7,476 bases of DNA, taken from Planctomycetota bacterium. GTDB taxonomy: Bacteria > Planctomycetota > B15-G4. The stretch spans positions 1-7,476 of the forward strand of contig QNBX01000192.1 of NCBI GenBank assembly GCA_003644265.1. Direction: 5' to 3'. Position 1 is the first letter of the stretch. The number at the start of each line of letters is the position of its first letter. A model generated the notes under the pieces. It saw only the letters and a program-made list of their open reading frames with translations, was not told the origin of the DNA and did not search any database. The position numbers and the translations under genes are program-made. Positions 6,805-7,476 of this stretch are shown here, one piece after another.

Positions 6805-6933
6805 GCCGTGGGGGCTCCGACCGAGATGAGCGGGCCAGGTGGCCGGGCCGGGTGCGGCGCCCACCTCTGTCCACGAGCTGAGCTTCGACCGAGCGTCGGG
6901 CCACTCTCGAACCCATGCAGGCCCGGCCATGTC

Positions 6934-6962
6934 TTGTGCCTGCGCGGGGACGCCTCTATGCT
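6934..6962 (+). promoter_or_regulatory. Candidate sigma70-type promoter for the pyrophosphatase gene
   Basis: TTGTGC at 6934-6939 and TATGCT at 6957-6962 are separated by exactly 17 bases. They match three of six and four of six consensus positions. They sit at the edge of a locally less GC-rich stretch, 55 bases before the ATG at 7018, in the only gap upstream of that gene. The rest of the 213-base gap (6805-7017) shows only small GC hairpins and no T-tract. Spacing and position support the call; element matches are modest. Confidence 0.33.
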
Positions 6963-7017
6963 TGGCGCCCTTTGTTTCGCGCCCCCAACTCTGCTCACTT
7001 TGGACACCCATTCGGTC

Positions 7018-7476
7018 ATGGAGAGCCTGCTCACGCCGTACGCCGCCCTTGTGGTGGCGGCCGTCGCCCTGGTTTTTGCGTTCCTCACGTCTGCTCACAT
7101 CAAGAAGCAGCCTGAGGGCAACGACCTCCAGAAGAAGATCGCCCACCAGATCCGCACGGGCGCGATGGCCTTCCTCAAGACCGAGTACACGCTGCTGGCC
7201 ATCTTCGTGGCCGTGGTGTTCGGGCTGCTGTTCATGGCCGATCAGCGCCAGACGGCCGTGGCCTTCGTGTGCGGTGCCGTGGCCAGCGGCCTGGCCGGCT
7301 GGGTCGGCATGCGCACCGCCACGGGCGCCAACGTGCGCACCACCGAAGCGGCCCGCACCAGCCTGTCCAAGGCGCTGGACGTGGCCTTCAGCTCCGGCAT
7401 GGTCATGGGCCTGTGCGTGGTGGGCCTCGGGCTCGCCGGCGTGACCGGGCTGTACCTGCTCTGGGGCGACCCCCAG
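7018..7476 (+). CDS. hppA: Membrane-bound proton/sodium-pumping pyrophosphatase, N-terminal part (runs off right edge)
   Basis: 153 in-frame codons from ATG 7018 to the window edge, with no stop. The pattern is that of the N-terminus of membrane-integral pyrophosphatases, which couple PPi hydrolysis to H+ or Na+ export across the inner membrane. Helix 1 is at about 8-25. A basic stretch KKIAHQIRTGAMAFLKTEY at 39-57 corresponds to the family's 'i...I..GA.aFL..EY' block. Helix 2 is at about 58-74 and helix 3 at 79-97. GMRTATGANVRTTEAA at 97-112 fits the 'G...at.aN.Rt..aA' block, followed by the S-L-x-x-A-L-x-x-A-F-x-x-G pattern at 115-127. The catalytic DxxxD motifs and the residue that decides K+ dependence lie beyond the window. 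Full-length members are about 650-800 residues. The 213-base gap and candidate promoter suggest independent transcription from the upstream operon. Confidence 0.93.
   Translation, partial: MESLLTPYAALVVAAVALVFAFLTSAHIKKQPEGNDLQKKIAHQIRTGAMAFLKTEYTLLAIFVAVVFGLLFMADQRQTAVAFVCGAVASGLAGWVGMRTATGANVRTTEAARTSLSKALDVAFSSGMVMGLCVVGLGLAGVTGLYLLWGDPQ

Noticed and set aside
6803..6817. GAGCC/GGCTC hairpin right after the operon stop as a terminator
   Set aside because: Five-base stem with a five-base loop and no following T-run; similar small GC hairpins (6833-6844, 6851-6865) occur nearby, so none can be singled out. Termination may be Rho-dependent.
4315..7146. 943-codon open frame on the minus strand
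   Set aside because: It covers the ligase gene, the intergenic region and the hppA start in antisense. Composition is Gln/Arg/Gly-biased and no motif is seen; it is a shadow of GC-rich codon structure.
6839..7444. 201-codon plus-strand frame overlapping the hppA start
   Set aside because: It is out of frame with the clear pyrophosphatase sequence, and its product is Arg/Pro/Ser/Trp-rich without family resemblance.

Overview
The window is very GC-rich DNA with strongly G/C-ending codons, tight gene packing and GTG/TTG starts. Together with a forkhead-associated (FHA) protein, a large multi-membrane glycan-type operon and a membrane pyrophosphatase, this suggests a high-GC Gram-negative bacterium, perhaps Myxococcota or another former deltaproteobacterium. 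That placement is inference; no rRNA or other phylogenetic marker is present. I see no tRNA, rRNA, insertion sequence, CRISPR array or phage gene.

Layout: (1) 1-376, minus strand, is the N-terminal 125 codons of an FHA-domain protein cut by the left edge. (2) 377-496 is a divergent intergenic region holding an imperfect 17-bp dyad. (3) 497-6804, plus strand, is one operon of five genes: an ABC ATPase, an ABC-2-like permease with a beta-rich extracytoplasmic insert, a membrane-anchored helical-repeat protein, a GT-C (family 39-like) polytopic glycosyltransferase, and an O-antigen ligase/Wzy-like protein with a C-terminal helical-repeat domain. All four junctions are 4-base start/stop overlaps (GTGA, TTGA, ATGA, GTGA), so the five genes are almost certainly translated in a coupled way. 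(4) 6805-7017 is an intergenic region with a candidate promoter. (5) 7018-7476 is the first 153 codons of a membrane-bound pyrophosphatase (hppA-like), cut by the right edge.

Inference on function: the operon has the parts of an envelope glycan or protein-glycosylation pathway. A GT-C enzyme would use a polyprenyl-phosphate sugar, a ligase-like enzyme would transfer the glycan, and an ABC pump plus a helical-repeat partner would export or organise a substrate. I do not recognise this exact five-gene set as a named system; it is the best candidate here for something undescribed. The flanking FHA and pyrophosphatase genes look like separate transcription units.
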